DNA from: Babylonia areolata
Taxonomy: Eukaryota; Mollusca; Gastropoda; Neogastropoda; Buccinidae
Length of the DNA: 64,000 nucleotides
Direction: 5' to 3'
NCBI RefSeq assembly: GCF_041734735.1
Contig: NC_134899.1
Location: 5,953,649-6,017,648, forward strand
Part shown: positions 35,649-46,863 of the stretch, piece by piece
Numbering within the stretch: position 1 is the stretch's first letter
How the letters are laid out: each line of letters begins with the position of its first letter
Translations under genes and position numbers: made by a program
The notes under the pieces: generated by a model
The model's input: only the letters and a program-made list of their open reading frames with translations
Database searches by the model: none
Told to the model about the DNA's origin: nothing

Positions 35649-35819
35649 CCCAGTTCCGGTGAGGAGCAGCGGTGAGGGATGACGGCGTTTTGCTGAGCGA
35701 TGCTGCAGGCCAGAATGATGTAGTTCTGCCACAGCTGCATGTGCACGTCCTTCTCCGTGGTCACCTTCTTGCTGCCGGACCTCAGGATGGACGACGCCCG
35801 GTTCTCGTTCATCATCGTG
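35649..35819 (-). CDS. FRY: furry exon 21
   Basis: A 171-nt exon reading STMMNENRASSILRSGSKKV, then HMQLWQNYIILACSIAQQNA and VIPHRCSSPELG. Matches furry YxxLWRNYLILCCSSA. Donor gtcagg (+3 C). Confidence 0.94.
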
Positions 35820-35908
35820 CTGAACCACACACACCACACCAACGTTTGTTTCTGTCAGATTTTTTTTTTTTTTCATCATAATTATTATTTATTTATTTAT
35901 GTATGTAC

Positions 35909-36036
<128 letters not shown>

Positions 36037-36044
36037 TTTTTTTT

Positions 36045-36178
36045 TTCTCAAGGCCTGACTAAGCGCGTTGGGTTACGCTGCTGGTCAGGCATCTGCTTGG
36101 CAGATGTGGTGTAGCGTATATGGATTTGTCCGAACGCAGTGACGCCTCCTTGAGCTACTGATACTGATACTGATACTG
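36045..36178 (+). mobile_element. SINE family B, 3' half
   Basis: aaggcctgactaagcgcgtt, ggtcaggcatctgcttggca, gatgtggtgtagcgtatatg, then a tail of gatact units. The AT run in front occupies the position where other copies have a few AT units. Confidence 0.8.
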
Positions 36179-36179
36179 T

Positions 36180-36330
36180 CAGATGTCAGTTTCATGAAGG
36201 TGTCAAAGTGTGTGGACTGATCCATATATGCTACACCATGTCAGCCATAAAAACGTAAGAAAAACTTTCTTAAAAAAAAAAAAAAAGAAAAAAAAAAGGC
36301 AGATGCCTGATCTTTGCATAAACCAAACAC
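36180..36330 (-). mobile_element. SINE family B, 3' part, inverted to the previous copy
   Basis: tcagtttcatgaaggtgtca, gatccatatatgctacacca, then an A-rich insert and gcagatgcctgatctttgca. Tail-to-tail with the copy at 36045. Confidence 0.75.
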
Positions 36331-37421
36331 ACTGATTGGGCCTGAAGAACCTATCCTAGTTATGTATAAAAAAAACAATGTGTGCCCCTACATATGCGTA
36401 CACACGCACGCGCTCATGCGCACACACACACAGAAACACAACGCACATGCAACAACTGATCTGCAGTCTCAAACACACCAAGGACCATCCCTCAACACAC
36501 ACACAATCCACAATTTACAGCAAAGTGAATCACTCCAATGTCAACACCTGACGCTTCTGAAGCAGGCAGAGTGGCTCCTGACTTGGTCACTTTCAAGACA
36601 GAGAACTTATTAAACTAAACGCACATTTTAACTGATGTCACTGATTCGAATTAAACAGAATAAAACGCTTCACTTTTTAAAAGATTTTTAAAATTTGACA
36701 TGATCAATCCATTCTGAAAGGGAGGGGTGGTGAGAGGTATTTATTCAAAGCATCAACTTGATCATACTTCTATCAACTGAACAAATCCACAAAACAACGT
36801 ATCAGCTAACAGCTACCACCAAGACATCAACGTCATCATGATGCCAGAGCAAGTCACATCTATCTTCTTCTCTTCTTCTTCTTTAACTCTGAAGAGTCAC
36901 TGGAGCACCACAAAGAAGAAATGTTCATCAGATTCCTACAGGCCCATTATTTGTATGTAAAAGCCTGGGACTCTGCATCTAAATATAACGTACATAAAAA
37001 CCATGTCACAAATGACACGACACACCAGCCGTCATGGAGAAATGGTCAGTGTCACACACTGACGACTGGCATGGACACTGGTACAAACACCCCATCAGAA
37101 ACATACCACAGTGGGATTTATGAGCCTGAGGCCAACTCCTTCCCAGACAGCTCAGCAAGTCTCCGCTCAAATGAAGAAAACTTGGACCACACAATTAAGA
37201 GTAATCTACTTCTCGGATGTGTCTCAGGCAGTGTTGTTCTCATTTCCTGACCAACATTGTAGGTTGTGACGATAAACTAGCAACACAATCAAATACAATA
37301 CAATATAGTTCTGTACAATACAATAAAATACAGTGCAAAGCCGCTCACCGCAGCACAATACACATTAAATCAGAGCCAGTATAATGCCACAACCCCAAAC
37401 CGCATCGAGCCACATACAGAC
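36331..37421. other. intron 20, remainder
   Basis: Short CA patches at 36420-36440, a small CTT-rich piece at 36868-36935 whose end (gagtcactggagcaccacaa) recurs at 42260, and CAATA-rich sequence at 37285-37335. Otherwise unassigned. Confidence 0.6.
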
Positions 37422-37684
37422 CTGGGGTCGATGGAGGGGAAGAGGGAGTTGAGGCGGGTGTAGACGATGGGCCAGGCGTGAGCGATGGCGCGCGGACACA
37501 GGGTGAGGGCGTGGTCCTTGGACACCACAGCGCCGATGAAACGGATCCACATGTCGACGCGGTGGAAGCTGTAGTTGATCTGGTTACCATCCTGCAGGCT
37601 GCCCCCACCTGCCGGCAACCACAGCGTGACGGCACGGTCAGCCACCCACATGAGGTCAATGCTGGGCTGGGTCAGCACCACCAG
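37422..37684 (-). CDS. FRY: furry exon 20
   Basis: A 263-nt exon reading LVVLTQPSIDLMWVADRAVT, a Gly-rich linker, SFHRVDMWIRFIGAVVSKDH, then HAWPIVYTRLNSLFPSIDP. Matches furry LQWLVEW, SPSHVWIFAQ and [25 protein letters not shown]. Donor gtctgt (+3 C). Confidence 0.95.
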
Positions 37685-37699
37685 CTGAAACACACCATG

Positions 37700-38140
37700 G
37701 TCCTTGTTGTCACTGGTGTGACTGTTGTCATTATCATTACTGCTACTGTCATTATCATCATGACTATCATTGTCCTGATTATGGTCTTTGTTGCTGCTGC
37801 TGCTGTTGCTGCTCTTCTTCTTCTGATCACCATCATCATTATCATTATCAGTATTATTATTCTATTATCATTATTATTATCATTACTATTATCATCATCA
37901 TTTTTATCATTAATATTATTGTCCTTATCATTACCTTTATAGCTGCTTCTTCTTCTGATCGTCATCATCATCATCAATACTATTATCATCATTATCAGTA
38001 TCATTAGTAATATTATTACCATTACCATTATCATCATCATTGTTATCATAACTATCATCATCATTATTAATATCATTAACATTATCATCATCATTATTAT
38101 CATCATCATTTTTTTTTTTATTGTTATCATTATCATCATC
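37700..38140. repeat. ATC/ATT trinucleotide tract
   Basis: About 440 bp of imperfect ATC, ATT and ACT units on the plus strand, lying in the branch-point and pyrimidine zone of the exon 20 acceptor. It contains a partial duplication (agctgcttcttcttctgatc recurs as tgctcttcttcttctgatca). Confidence 0.9.
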
Positions 38141-38148
38141 AATACAGT

Positions 38149-38405
38149 GGGGCTGTAGCCTGGAAGTAATGCACCCAACCAGGGATCATGTGTCCACTGG
38201 TTAACATCCAACACAGACCTGGACTTTTACTCTCCCCCCTCCCTCTCCCCTCCACGAGACCTTCTTGAGTGGTGGTTTGTGTGCAAGTTATTCAGATGAA
38301 GCGACAAACCAAAGTCCTTAGCGCACTTAATCAAAGGAACCCACAGCAGCAAAAGGGCTTGTCCCTGGCAAAGTTCTGCAGAAAAATCCACTTTGATAAT
38401 CAAAC
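38149..38405 (+). mobile_element. SINE family A copy, 3' end lost
   Basis: A decayed tRNA-like head then the family body: ccacgagaccttcttgagtg, cagatgaagcgacaaaccaa, and gaacccacagcagcaaaagg, stopping after aaatccactttgat. Confidence 0.7.
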
Positions 38406-38582
38406 TTCTTCTTCCTCTTTTCATCCATCAGATCTACAGTTCAGTACAGTGTGCAGTAGAGCACAGTGCTCCTAGACACTATGCACTGCAGTACATTCCA
38501 GTCAGTGGTGCACAGCACAGCACAGCACGAATAACAACACTACCATCGCATCCCAGAGGAACCATCACAAAACACCACTCAC

Positions 38583-38672
38583 CTTTTCTTGCACAGGCAG
38601 ATGAGGCAGCAGTTTCTCCACAATGTGCGGGCAGGCCTTGTCAATCACATCCAGCAGACACACCGCACTGTC
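38583..38672 (-). CDS. FRY: furry exon 19
   Basis: A 90-nt exon reading DSAVCLLDVIDKACPHIVEK then LLPHLPVQEK. Matches furry PMIDVMDQLSSSILESFI by position and pattern. Phase 0 both ends, donor gtgagt. Its acceptor and first eight bases are copied dozens of times upstream. Confidence 0.92.
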
Positions 38673-40232
38673 CTGTGTACATACATCATTTGTCATTAGA
38701 TAACACAGCACTGTCCTGTGTACATACATCATTTGTCATTAGATAACACAGCACGGTCCTGTGTACATACATCATTTGTCATTAGATAACACAGTACTGT
38801 CCTGTGTACATACATCATTTGTCATTAGATAACACAGCACTGTCCTGTGTACATACATCATTTGTCATTAGATAACACAGCACTGTCCTGTGTACATACA
38901 TCATTTGTCATTAGATAACACAGTACTGTCCTGTGTACATACATCATTTGTCATTAGATAACACAGCACTGTCCTGTGTACACATATTGTTTGTCATTAC
39001 AGACAATACAGCACTGTCCTGTGTACATACATCATTTGTCATTACAGACAATACAGCACTGTCCTGTGTACATTCATCATTTGTCATTACAGACAATACA
39101 GCACTGTCCTATGTACATTCATCATTTGTCATTACAGACAATTCAGCACTGTCCTGTGTACATACATCGCTCGCCATTACACACGGCACTGTCCTGTGTA
39201 TTTACATCGTTTGTCATTACAAACAACACTGCACTGTCCTGTGTACATAGATCATTTATCATGACAGACAATACAGCACTGTGCTGTGTACAAATATCGT
39301 TCGTCATTACACATAACACAGCACTGTCCTGTGTACATACATCGTTCGTCATTACACATAACACAGCACTGTCCTGTGTACATACATCGTTCACCATTAC
39401 ACACAACACAGCACTGTCCTGTGTACATACATCGTTTGCCATTACAGATAATACAGCACTGTTCTGTGTACATACATCATTTGTCATTACAGACAACACA
39501 GTACTGTCCTGTGTACACACATCATTTATCAATACAGACAACATAGCACTGTCCTGTGTATATACATCATTTGTCATTAGACAACACAGCACTGTCCTGT
39601 GTACATATATCATTTGTCATTACAGACAAGACTGTATTGTTCTGTGTACATACATCGTTTGTCATTACAGACAATATAGCACTGTCCTGTGCACATACAT
39701 CATTTGTCGTTAGACAATACAGCACTGTCCTGTGTACATACATCGTTTGTATTTACAGACAACACTGTATTGTTCTGTGTACATAATCATTTGTCATTAC
39801 AGACAACACAGCACTGTTCTGTGTACATACATCATTTGTCATTACAGACAACATAGCACTGTCCTGTGCACATACATCATTTGTCATTAGACAACACAGC
39901 ACTGTTCTGTGTACATATATCATTTGTCATTGCAGACAACAATGTATTGTTCTGTGTACATGCATCATTTGTCATTACTGACAACACAGCAATGTCCTGT
40001 GTACATACATCGTTTGTCATGACAGACAACAATGTATTGTTCTGTGTACATGCATCATTTGTCATTACTGACAACACTGCGCTGTCCTGTGTACACACAT
40101 CATTTGTATTGACAGACAACACAGCACTGTCCTGTGTACATACATCATTTTCCATTACAGACAACACAGCACTGTCCTGTGTACATACATCATTTTCCAT
40201 TACAGACAACACAGCACTGTCCTGTGCACAGA
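38673..40232. repeat. 43-45 bp tandem array of exon 19 acceptor copies
   Basis: About 35 copies starting at the intron edge of exon 19. Each unit on the minus strand reads gtatgtacacag then gacagtgctg, almost the same as the true acceptor gtatgtacacag then gacagtgcgg. Copies near the exon have ttagataacacagc; distal ones have ttacagacaacacagc and more changes, so the near end looks younger. Confidence 0.96.
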
Positions 40233-41180
40233 TATATATCTCACAGTTACTACTGGCAACACATCACATAACGTGTGTCATTTTTGTTCAACTTTTGTTG
40301 ACAAGGAAAATATCTTGTTTGTTTCTTCCCACCTTGTGATGAACTGTTGGCTTATCAATATAAGCAGTGTGCAACCAGTTTGGTTTTGTTTCATACAGAG
40401 CCAGGTACATTTTATGGGAGTGGAAAGCTAGAGAAAAATAACAAGCATGCACATGTAAGTGAACACATGTGTGTGTTCGCAAAAAGTGTGTGTGCATGCA
40501 TGTGTGTCTTTATTTTGGCATATGTGCGTGCATGTATGAGTGTGTTTGTGTGCAAATGTCTCTGGATGTGCAGGGAAGACTCAGGGAAGGGGGTGGAGAG
40601 GTAATACGTTTCTGTGCATGTGCAAGTGCGTACGCACATGATTGCACCCACCACTGAATGAAATGCAGAGACACAAATACTAAACTTCCTAAAAACGTTT
40701 TTGTTACTGTTCCGTGATTAACACTTCAAGACTTCTTACACCTGATCTCTGTCCATCAGTCACAAAGTCTGGAAAGTAGAACCAAGGTTAAGAAGAAATC
40801 TAGGGGATTTGGTCAGTTTGGCTCAGCGACTAAGCCATCATTTTCGTCAGTATGGGGTTTACCACATAGCAACCTGTGTATGTTGAATCACAAAAACAGG
40901 CACTACCATGCACCACCAAAATGACTCAGCAGCAGAACGCATGGCCTCCTCCTCTGTGTGGCCTCACGACAACCCTACACTGATAACTCCCTGCAGGCTG
41001 CCGGTAAACTAGCCGAGATGTGGCCAGGTAATGGGAGGGTAGGGGGGTTGAGTGACATGGAGACGAGGATTCAGGGAGGGGCAATGCCACTGAAATGGTG
41101 CAGACCATGCGGCAGCACAAAAAAAAAGAAGAAAAAAAGAGAACAACAAGAAAGAAAGAGAGAGAAACAGCTGTTGTACT
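40233..41180. other. intron 18, middle part
   Basis: No recognised element apart from GT-rich sequence at 40465-40560. Confidence 0.6.
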
Positions 41181-41388
41181 GTATTGTATTGTTCTTGTGT
41201 TGTGTTGCATTGCACTGATTTGTATTGCATTGAACTGTATTGCATTGCACTGCATTGTGCTGTATTGCATTGTACTGTATTGCATTGTATTGCATTATGC
41301 TGCATTGCATTGTACTATATTGCATTGTATTGCACTGAATTACATTGCATTGTACTGTGTTGTGTTGCATTGTACTGCACTGCAGGGT
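41181..41388. repeat. TTGCA pentanucleotide array abutting the exon 18 donor
   Basis: Imperfect tgtattgcat and ctgcattg units for about 200 bp, reaching within about 2-5 bases of the exon 18 donor (gtaccctgcagtgcag). Confidence 0.9.
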
Positions 41389-41390
41389 AC

Positions 41391-41573
41391 CTGGGCAACG
41401 TTGTAGGAGGCGAAGATGTTGCGGACCTCCCTGAGGATGTGGATGGCGACCTTGCGGGTCATGACGCGACAGCTGCACATCATGACCAGGCACAGCCCCT
41501 CCACCTCGTGCAGCACGTCCAGGTTCACGATCTGCTCGGGGCTGGGGCCCAGGAACAGGTGGTCCCCCCTCTC
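41391..41573 (-). CDS. FRY: furry exon 18
   Basis: A 183-nt exon reading ERGDHLFLGPSPEQIVNLDV, VLHEVEGLCLVMMCSCRVMT, then RKVAIHILREVRNIFASYNV. Matches furry VLHxVEGFALVxLCSxxxATRxLxVxxLxEIRALFxALG. Phase 0 both ends. Confidence 0.96.
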
Positions 41574-41637
41574 CTGCCACACCCACATTCGTCCCACATC
41601 ACAATGCTGTTGAAGGATAGGGCACTGAACATGTTAA

Positions 41638-42041
41638 GGGGGAAGGCGGCAGAATGGTTAAGACACTCAGCTGCCAATATACAGAATCCGTGAGGGTGTA
41701 GGTTCAAATCCCACTCTCGCCCTTTCTCCAAAATCTGACTGAAAAATCAAACTGAGTGTCTAGTCATTTGGATGAGATGATAAACCAAGGTCTCGAGTGC
41801 AGCACGCACTTGCCACACTGAAAAAGAACCCATGGCAACGAGAGTGTTGTCCTCTGGCAAAATTCTGTAGAAGAAATCCACTCTGATAGGTACACAAATA
41901 TATAAGCATGCATACAAGGCTTGGCTAAGCACGTTGAGTTATGCTACGGGTCAGGCATCTGCCTAGTAGATGTGGTGCAGCGTATGTGGATTAGTCTGAA
42001 CACAGTGACGCCTCTTTGAGAGACTGAAACTGAAACTGGGA
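41638..42041 (+). mobile_element. SINE family B, full-length copy
   Basis: tRNA-like head with A box (agaatggttaagacactcag) and B box (ggttcaaatccc), central block shared with family A (gatgagatgataaaccaagg, gaacccatggcaacgag, gaaatccactctgatagg), a short ATAT stretch, then the B end (tcaggcatctgcctagtaga) and gaaactgaaactg tail. Confidence 0.88.
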
Positions 42042-42089
42042 TATAAAAGGATCCCTTTTTCCTCCCTAAAATTATATCTAATCTAACAT

Positions 42090-42200
42090 ACTTACCAGGA
42101 CCCACTGGTGCAGACTCCAGCATGGGTCTGATTCCTGTCCTGTGCAAACTACTACCCTGTTCATGCTGAGTAATGGAAAGCAGCTGTGGTTAGTGACATC
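42090..42200 (+). repeat. dispersed repeat D, copy 1
   Basis: ggacccactggtgcagactc and gattcctgtcctgtgcaaac are shared with 43088-43220. Confidence 0.8.
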
Positions 42201-42234
42201 ACCTATCATACTGCCTCCCTTCTGCAGGCCTGAA

Positions 42235-42305
42235 TATCTTCTTCTTCTCCCTTAGCTCTGTGAAGAATCATTGGAGCACCACACAGAAGAACTGTTTGAC
42301 AAATC
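42235..42305 (+). repeat. short dispersed repeat F
   Basis: ctctgtgaagaatcattgga then gcaccacacagaag matches the piece at 36890-36930. Confidence 0.5.
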
Positions 42306-42322
42306 TGGAAAGTTTCTTTTTC

Positions 42323-42326
<4 letters not shown>

Positions 42327-42364
<38 letters not shown>

Positions 42365-42560
42365 ATGCACAAACACAGACACCACAAGCACGTACTTCCC
42401 CCCAACCCCAAATATATGCCCACCCTCTCCCCACCCCAACACCCCTACAAACATACACACACACAACACACACACCCTATCCCCACACCAGTAAACACAC
42501 ACACACAAAACATACACACACACCCCACCCCACTCCACCCCAACAAACAGGTACACATCA
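42327..42560. repeat. (CA)n and CCCCA-rich tract
   Basis: A pure CA run (42327-42362) followed by interrupted CA and C-rich sequence up to about 42600. Confidence 0.9.
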
Positions 42561-42640
42561 ACACCACCATCAATAACCCCCCCCCCACCCCCCAAACCCC
42601 CACTCCTCCCCTGAACTGCACACACCACCAACAGACCGAC

Positions 42641-42801
42641 CCGTGCCATTTCCTTGGGGATGGGTGCGGTGGTGGTGGTGGTGGTGGCGGCGGTGATGCT
42701 GGTCTTCCACTGCACCAGGAGCTGCAGCAGCAGGCGCAGAGTCATGTCCAGCAGCTGGGTGCGGCTGTCAGAGATGTCCTTCTGGATGAACTGGATCAGG
42801 C
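42641..42801 (-). CDS. FRY: furry exon 17
   Basis: A 161-nt exon reading GLIQFIQKDISDSRTQ, LDMTLRLLLQLLVQWKTSI, then a low-complexity TAATTTTTTAPIPKEMAR. The helix matches furry TLLDxxLKLLLQLLTQWK. The Thr run is coded by a (GGT)n-type microsatellite and replaces a variable linker. Donor gtcggt (+3 C). Confidence 0.93.
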
Positions 42802-43087
42802 CTGAAAGTTTCAAGTTTCAAGTTTTAATCTTCCTTTCATTCCTATTGGAGTATGGAGGAGTACTACAAAGTAATGTTTTCATGCCCAAAACAAACATTT
42901 CCAAATACACAACAATGTCACATAAAAGTTGAGAAAACACAAATGTCTTTTAACCCCAAAAGTGTAGGTAGACAACATTTGCAAATTTAATCATCTTACT
43001 TATACCTAAAAGGACTTTTCTGCCTCCTTTGAGCTATATTACAAAAATTGAAAACCGATTCTGGAGACAAATATTTCACTACACATA
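42802..43087. other. intron 16, first part
   Basis: Begins with a repeated caagtttcaagtttt and AT-rich sequence; likely fragments of a dispersed repeat (ggagtatggaggagtactac). Confidence 0.5.
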
Positions 43088-43222
43088 CTTTACCGTGACC
43101 CACTAGTGCAGACTCCGGCAGGGAGTCCGATTCCTGTCCTGTGCAAACTACTATCCGCCTATGCGGAGAAAACGAAAGTAGCTATGGCCTATAACCTCCC
43201 GAAAGTAGGTTACCTCCCCATG
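43088..43222 (+). repeat. dispersed repeat D, copy 2
   Basis: gtgacccactagtgcagact, gattcctgtcctgtgcaaac and cctcccgaaagtaggttacc. Longer and better kept than the copy at 42090. Confidence 0.8.
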
Positions 43223-43394
43223 TATCCCTGCCTAGCTTCCTCTTTTTACAGCAGCCAACTTGCATATTTTTTAGGAACATATTTGTTTGGCAACTCATCA
43301 TGATTGGGACATTCCATTATAAAATGGAACTCATCCCCAATTACAGATAAGTTACAAACTCTCGTGGTGTGCATTGCACCACAAAATGCAGCAA

Positions 43395-43850
43395 ACTGGA
43401 ATAGAAAAGAACAGAACAGAACAGAATGGAATGGAACGGAAGTGATTGTCTTATAAGAATAGAAAAGAACAGAACAGGATGAAACAGAAAAGCAATGGAA
43501 TACAAGAGAATGGAACAGAACAGAAAGGAATATAATGGAATGGAACGGACTGTCTTATTCAGAACAGAACAGAAAGGAATATAATGGAATGGAACGGACT
43601 GTCTTATTCAGAACAGAACAGAAAGGAATATAATGGAATGGAACGGACTGTCTTATTCAGAACAGAACAGAATATACTGTCTTACCAATATACAACAGAA
43701 CAGGTCTTCATAGAATAGAATGTGTCTCAACAGATTATAACAGAACAGAATAGCATATCCCGTGTGTCTTTACACAAGCAAAATCCCATATGTCTTCATA
43801 GAATAAGTCTAAACAGAATGGACTAAAACAGAACAGAATGACTTTTCCCA
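43395..43850. repeat. AGAAC-rich tract with a 48-bp triplication
   Basis: GAACAGAACAG and ATGGAATGGAACGG units; 43559-43700 has three near-identical copies of a 48-bp unit containing ggaacggactgtcttattca. Confidence 0.85.
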
Positions 43851-44196
43851 CTCAACCCTGGGGAACTTCGAGTCTCTGCAGGCTTCAATGCCATACTGAT
43901 GTGAGAAAAAGCAAAAAATGTTCTGGTTTTCCCCCAGATTGCATGTGGACACATCAAGAAACACTGTAAAAGTTAGCTGCCTTTTCTGCGGTTTATGCAC
44001 ATGTAGGAATGTGATAACAGTTTTAATGAGACAAATTTTGACGCCAGAGCAATGCTCCAGCAATGAACCTAACACGCTGATGATGCCTATCCTGGGTTTG
44101 TGTGAAACATGAACATAAAAATGAAATAAAATAATAATACAAAAATAAACAAATTTAATCAATAACACGAAACAAATGATGTACAAAGTACCATAC

Positions 44197-44264
44197 CGTG
44201 GATCACATGCTCCTTCCAAGCAGCTGACTCGGACATGAGATTCTGCAAAGCTTGGAAAGCCAGC
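44197..44264 (-). CDS. FRY: furry exon 16
   Basis: A 68-nt exon reading LAFQALQNLMSESAAWKEH then VIHG. Matches furry LAFxxLQALMVDFPEWREDVLxGF. Donor gtatgg; phase 2 in, 1 out. Confidence 0.95.
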
Positions 44265-44587
44265 CTGGAACAAAAAAGAATTAAAAACCAAGGTATATCA
44301 CTTGTGCCTGAAACGTTGCATCAAGGGAGGGGTGTCCTCCAACCTCCAGTATTTCCCCACCTTTTTCCAGATTTTTTTTTTCTTCATACCATGGGTACCC
44401 CATCCTCCTACTTTTCCCCTTTTTTTTCTTCTTTCTTTCTTTTAAAATAAATCTTCCAGTGGATGCAAAGTACAACACAAAAGATTACTGAGATGTTATA
44501 GACAGTAAGCATACAAAATCAGTAAAATGTCTGCGTGTTTTCCAAATGATAGTCACAGAAACTTACACTGACCCACTGGATTTCTTT

Positions 44588-44630
44588 TTTTGGGGGGTGG
44601 GGGGAGGGGCTGGGGGGTCTTGGGGTGGTT
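44588..44630 (+). repeat. G-rich run with quadruplex potential
   Basis: tttggggggtggggggaggg followed by GCTGGGGGG and TTGGGG: at least five G runs on the furry template strand. Confidence 0.7.
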
Positions 44631-45215
44631 CGTCAACAGACTGAGAGAATCTTAGAAAACTGCCCACAAGATTCAGGTACATCTTTTTACTTCATTCTTC
44701 TCTTCTGTTTTACTTATTCAATTGGTTGATTGACTGACTGACAGATTGTTTAGAAGTACAGTCTACTGGTTAAACTGGGATTTGTTAACTTGTTTATGGA
44801 TTTAGCCTTGTCAAGAGACTGGCTGGTATATTATTCATCTATCTTTTGCTTTATTGTTGTTGACTAAATCTTGTCAACTGACTGGATGATAAATCTGTCA
44901 TCTGTTTTCGTCGACCTTTTCATTCATTTACTCACTCACTTACTCATTAAAATCATGTCTTTTTTTTTTTTTTTTTGCTTTTGCTGCTTTATCTAAAACT
45001 GTGAACATTCATCCCAGCTGTCACTTGATGGAGCTGGATCATTTCTAATCCATATGAAGAGACCTGTCCTGCTGTGCTACTCATGCCTTTATTCATATAT
45101 ATGTGTGGACAAGTACAGATGGGTGGGCAATCCATCACAGCAGTATCAGTTACAGGGGATGTTACTGGCATAATCGAAACCCTTAAGAATCAACCCCTCC
45201 CTCCTCCTGTAAGCC
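44631..45215. other. intron 15, middle
   Basis: AT-rich with a T run at 44959-44977; no recognised element. Confidence 0.7.
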
Positions 45216-45218
45216 CTA

Positions 45219-45345
45219 ACAAGCTGTGCCATGAAACTTGGGAGCTATGAATCTCCAAGCTGTGCCGTGAAACTTGGGAGCTATGAATCTCCAAGCTGTG
45301 GCGTGAAACTTGGGAGCTATGAATCTCCAATCTGTGGCATGACAG
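45219..45345. repeat. 36-45 bp tandem repeat near exon 15 donor
   Basis: Three and a half copies of a unit containing gtgaaacttgggagctatga and atctcc, ending about 28 bases from the exon 15 donor. Confidence 0.9.
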
Positions 45346-45372
45346 CCTGCTGAAGTAAGGGCAGCAACTGAC

Positions 45373-45513
45373 CCCTTGAGTTCTTCGTCCACATGCACGG
45401 TGAGTCGTGTCAGCAGCTCCACCAGTTCAGGGTTGTTCATCCCGTCCGGCTTCAGGCGGGGTATGGCCGCGATGCACGTCCGGAACAGGTCAATCTTCGG
45501 CTTACGGTCTCCT
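45373..45513 (-). CDS. FRY: furry exon 15
   Basis: A 141-nt exon reading [20 protein letters not shown], then KPDGMNNPELVELLTRLTVH and VDEELKG. Matches furry [48 protein letters not shown]. Donor gtcagt (+3 C), fixed by the join to LAFQAL. Confidence 0.97.
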
Positions 45514-45522
45514 CTGAATCAC

Positions 45523-45602
45523 ACACACAAACACACATACAAACACACATACACACACACACACAAAAAAACCCAAACATACACATGCACACACACACAC
45601 AA
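45523..45602. repeat. (CA)n tract
   Basis: Interrupted CA repeat upstream of the exon 15 acceptor. Confidence 0.9.
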
Positions 45603-46241
45603 CTATGTAACTCCAAAAAAAGTTAAAAGTAGTCACTATTTACTGTCATATCAATCAGTGCTGCACTGACAAATCGGTTAGCTAAAACTGTGCAACAGAA
45701 AGAAACGTAACAATGATTTGTAAATCTGTGGGTTTTTCCTTAGTTTTTATGAAGCACAAACACAGGTTCTCATCAAAAATCATTATTCTGTGCACACTCT
45801 GAACTTACTCTGTCACGCATGAAGGAAGAGAGGAAAGTGAGCTGTGTACATATCTGATTATCAAATGCACATTTCCTGAACTCTGTCAAATATTATCACA
45901 GAAATGAATGAACTTTGTCAGAATATTTTCACAGAAACGAAGTCAGTCAAACAAGTATCATCTGACCTGAAAAAACACCACAACCTCTCTCTCTCTTTCA
46001 CACACACACATACACACCAACCTTCTTCCCCCAAACCACCCCTCCAGTCGCCTCCCAATAACACAACCAACACACCCCCTACCTCCCCCCCACCCCCACT
46101 GCCCTCAGATCAGTTTCAGTTTCTCAAGAAGGCGTCGCTGCCTAAGGACAAATCTATATTCACCACACAACATCTGCTATACACCACACAACATCTGCCA
46201 GGTGACATGACCCAACACTCTCAGAACACAACCCCACTGAC

Positions 46242-46546
46242 GTGATCATCTCATCCGCCTCCTTGTTGGCGTTTTCCGAGCGCGTCATGAGTAGGGGCCG
46301 GCCCACTTGCAGGTCCAGGGCCCGCAGGATGCCGTCAAAGGTCTTGAGGATGTGGGAGTAGTAGTGGGCCAGGCCGATGTTCTTGGCGGTGGAGTCGGAC
46401 AGCATCTTGTTGAGGAAGGTACGCTTGTGTCGCACGGTGCTCCCCGAGGGCAGAGTGGCGTTGGACTGGGGCATGGGGGGGTCCCCGTCCTTCTGCTCCA
46501 AGCTGTCCGCGATCACCAGGAATGCTCGCAGACCGATGCTCATCCG
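46242..46546 (-). CDS. FRY: furry exon 14
   Basis: A 305-nt exon reading [60 protein letters not shown] and on to EADEMIT. Matches furry [37 protein letters not shown] and EPEDMITGE. Donor gtcagt (+3 C) confirmed by the [11 protein letters not shown] join. Confidence 0.97.
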
Positions 46547-46624
46547 CTGCAGGCAACACAAAGCAGGCAGCCTTCAGATCAGCACACACTGCAGAGGACA
46601 GCCAGACATGCCCCAAAGAAAACA

Positions 46625-46740
46625 ATGTATGGGGTAGAACAGAACAGAATAGAATAGGTCTTTATTACCAATAGTACCAGGGTCACAATGAATAATAGGA
46701 GGCGGGGGGGGCGCAGGGGGGGGACGGAGGGGGGATGCGG
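46625..46740 (-). mobile_element. probable retroposon 3' end, followed by G-rich run
   Basis: aatagaataggtctttatta and gtaccagggtcacaatgaat look like a repeat 3' terminus in reverse. The adjoining gcgggggggcgcaggggg run (46701-46735) has quadruplex potential. Confidence 0.45.
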
Positions 46741-46863
46741 AACACACTCACTGTAAACACATGAGCACTTCAGTACTCATGTCAATAATTATACACTCTA
46801 CTCTGCCTCTCAGATCAATATCAGAAAAGAAACAAATCTTTTTTTAACAACAAAAATTCTTAC

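Noticed and set aside
38976-40339. Open frames of 245 and 157 codons around the exon 19 array
   Set aside because: Repeat translation (HLSLDNTALSCVHTSFVIT type), open on both strands.
42206-42814. 202-codon minus-strand frame
   Set aside because: Only its exon 17 part (42641-42801) is furry; the rest is CA and C-rich intron read through.
43809-43900. Short coding-like piece YGIEACRDSKFPR with a cag acceptor
   Set aside because: Its phase does not fit between exons 16 and 17 (phase 1), and it does not match furry; probably chance.
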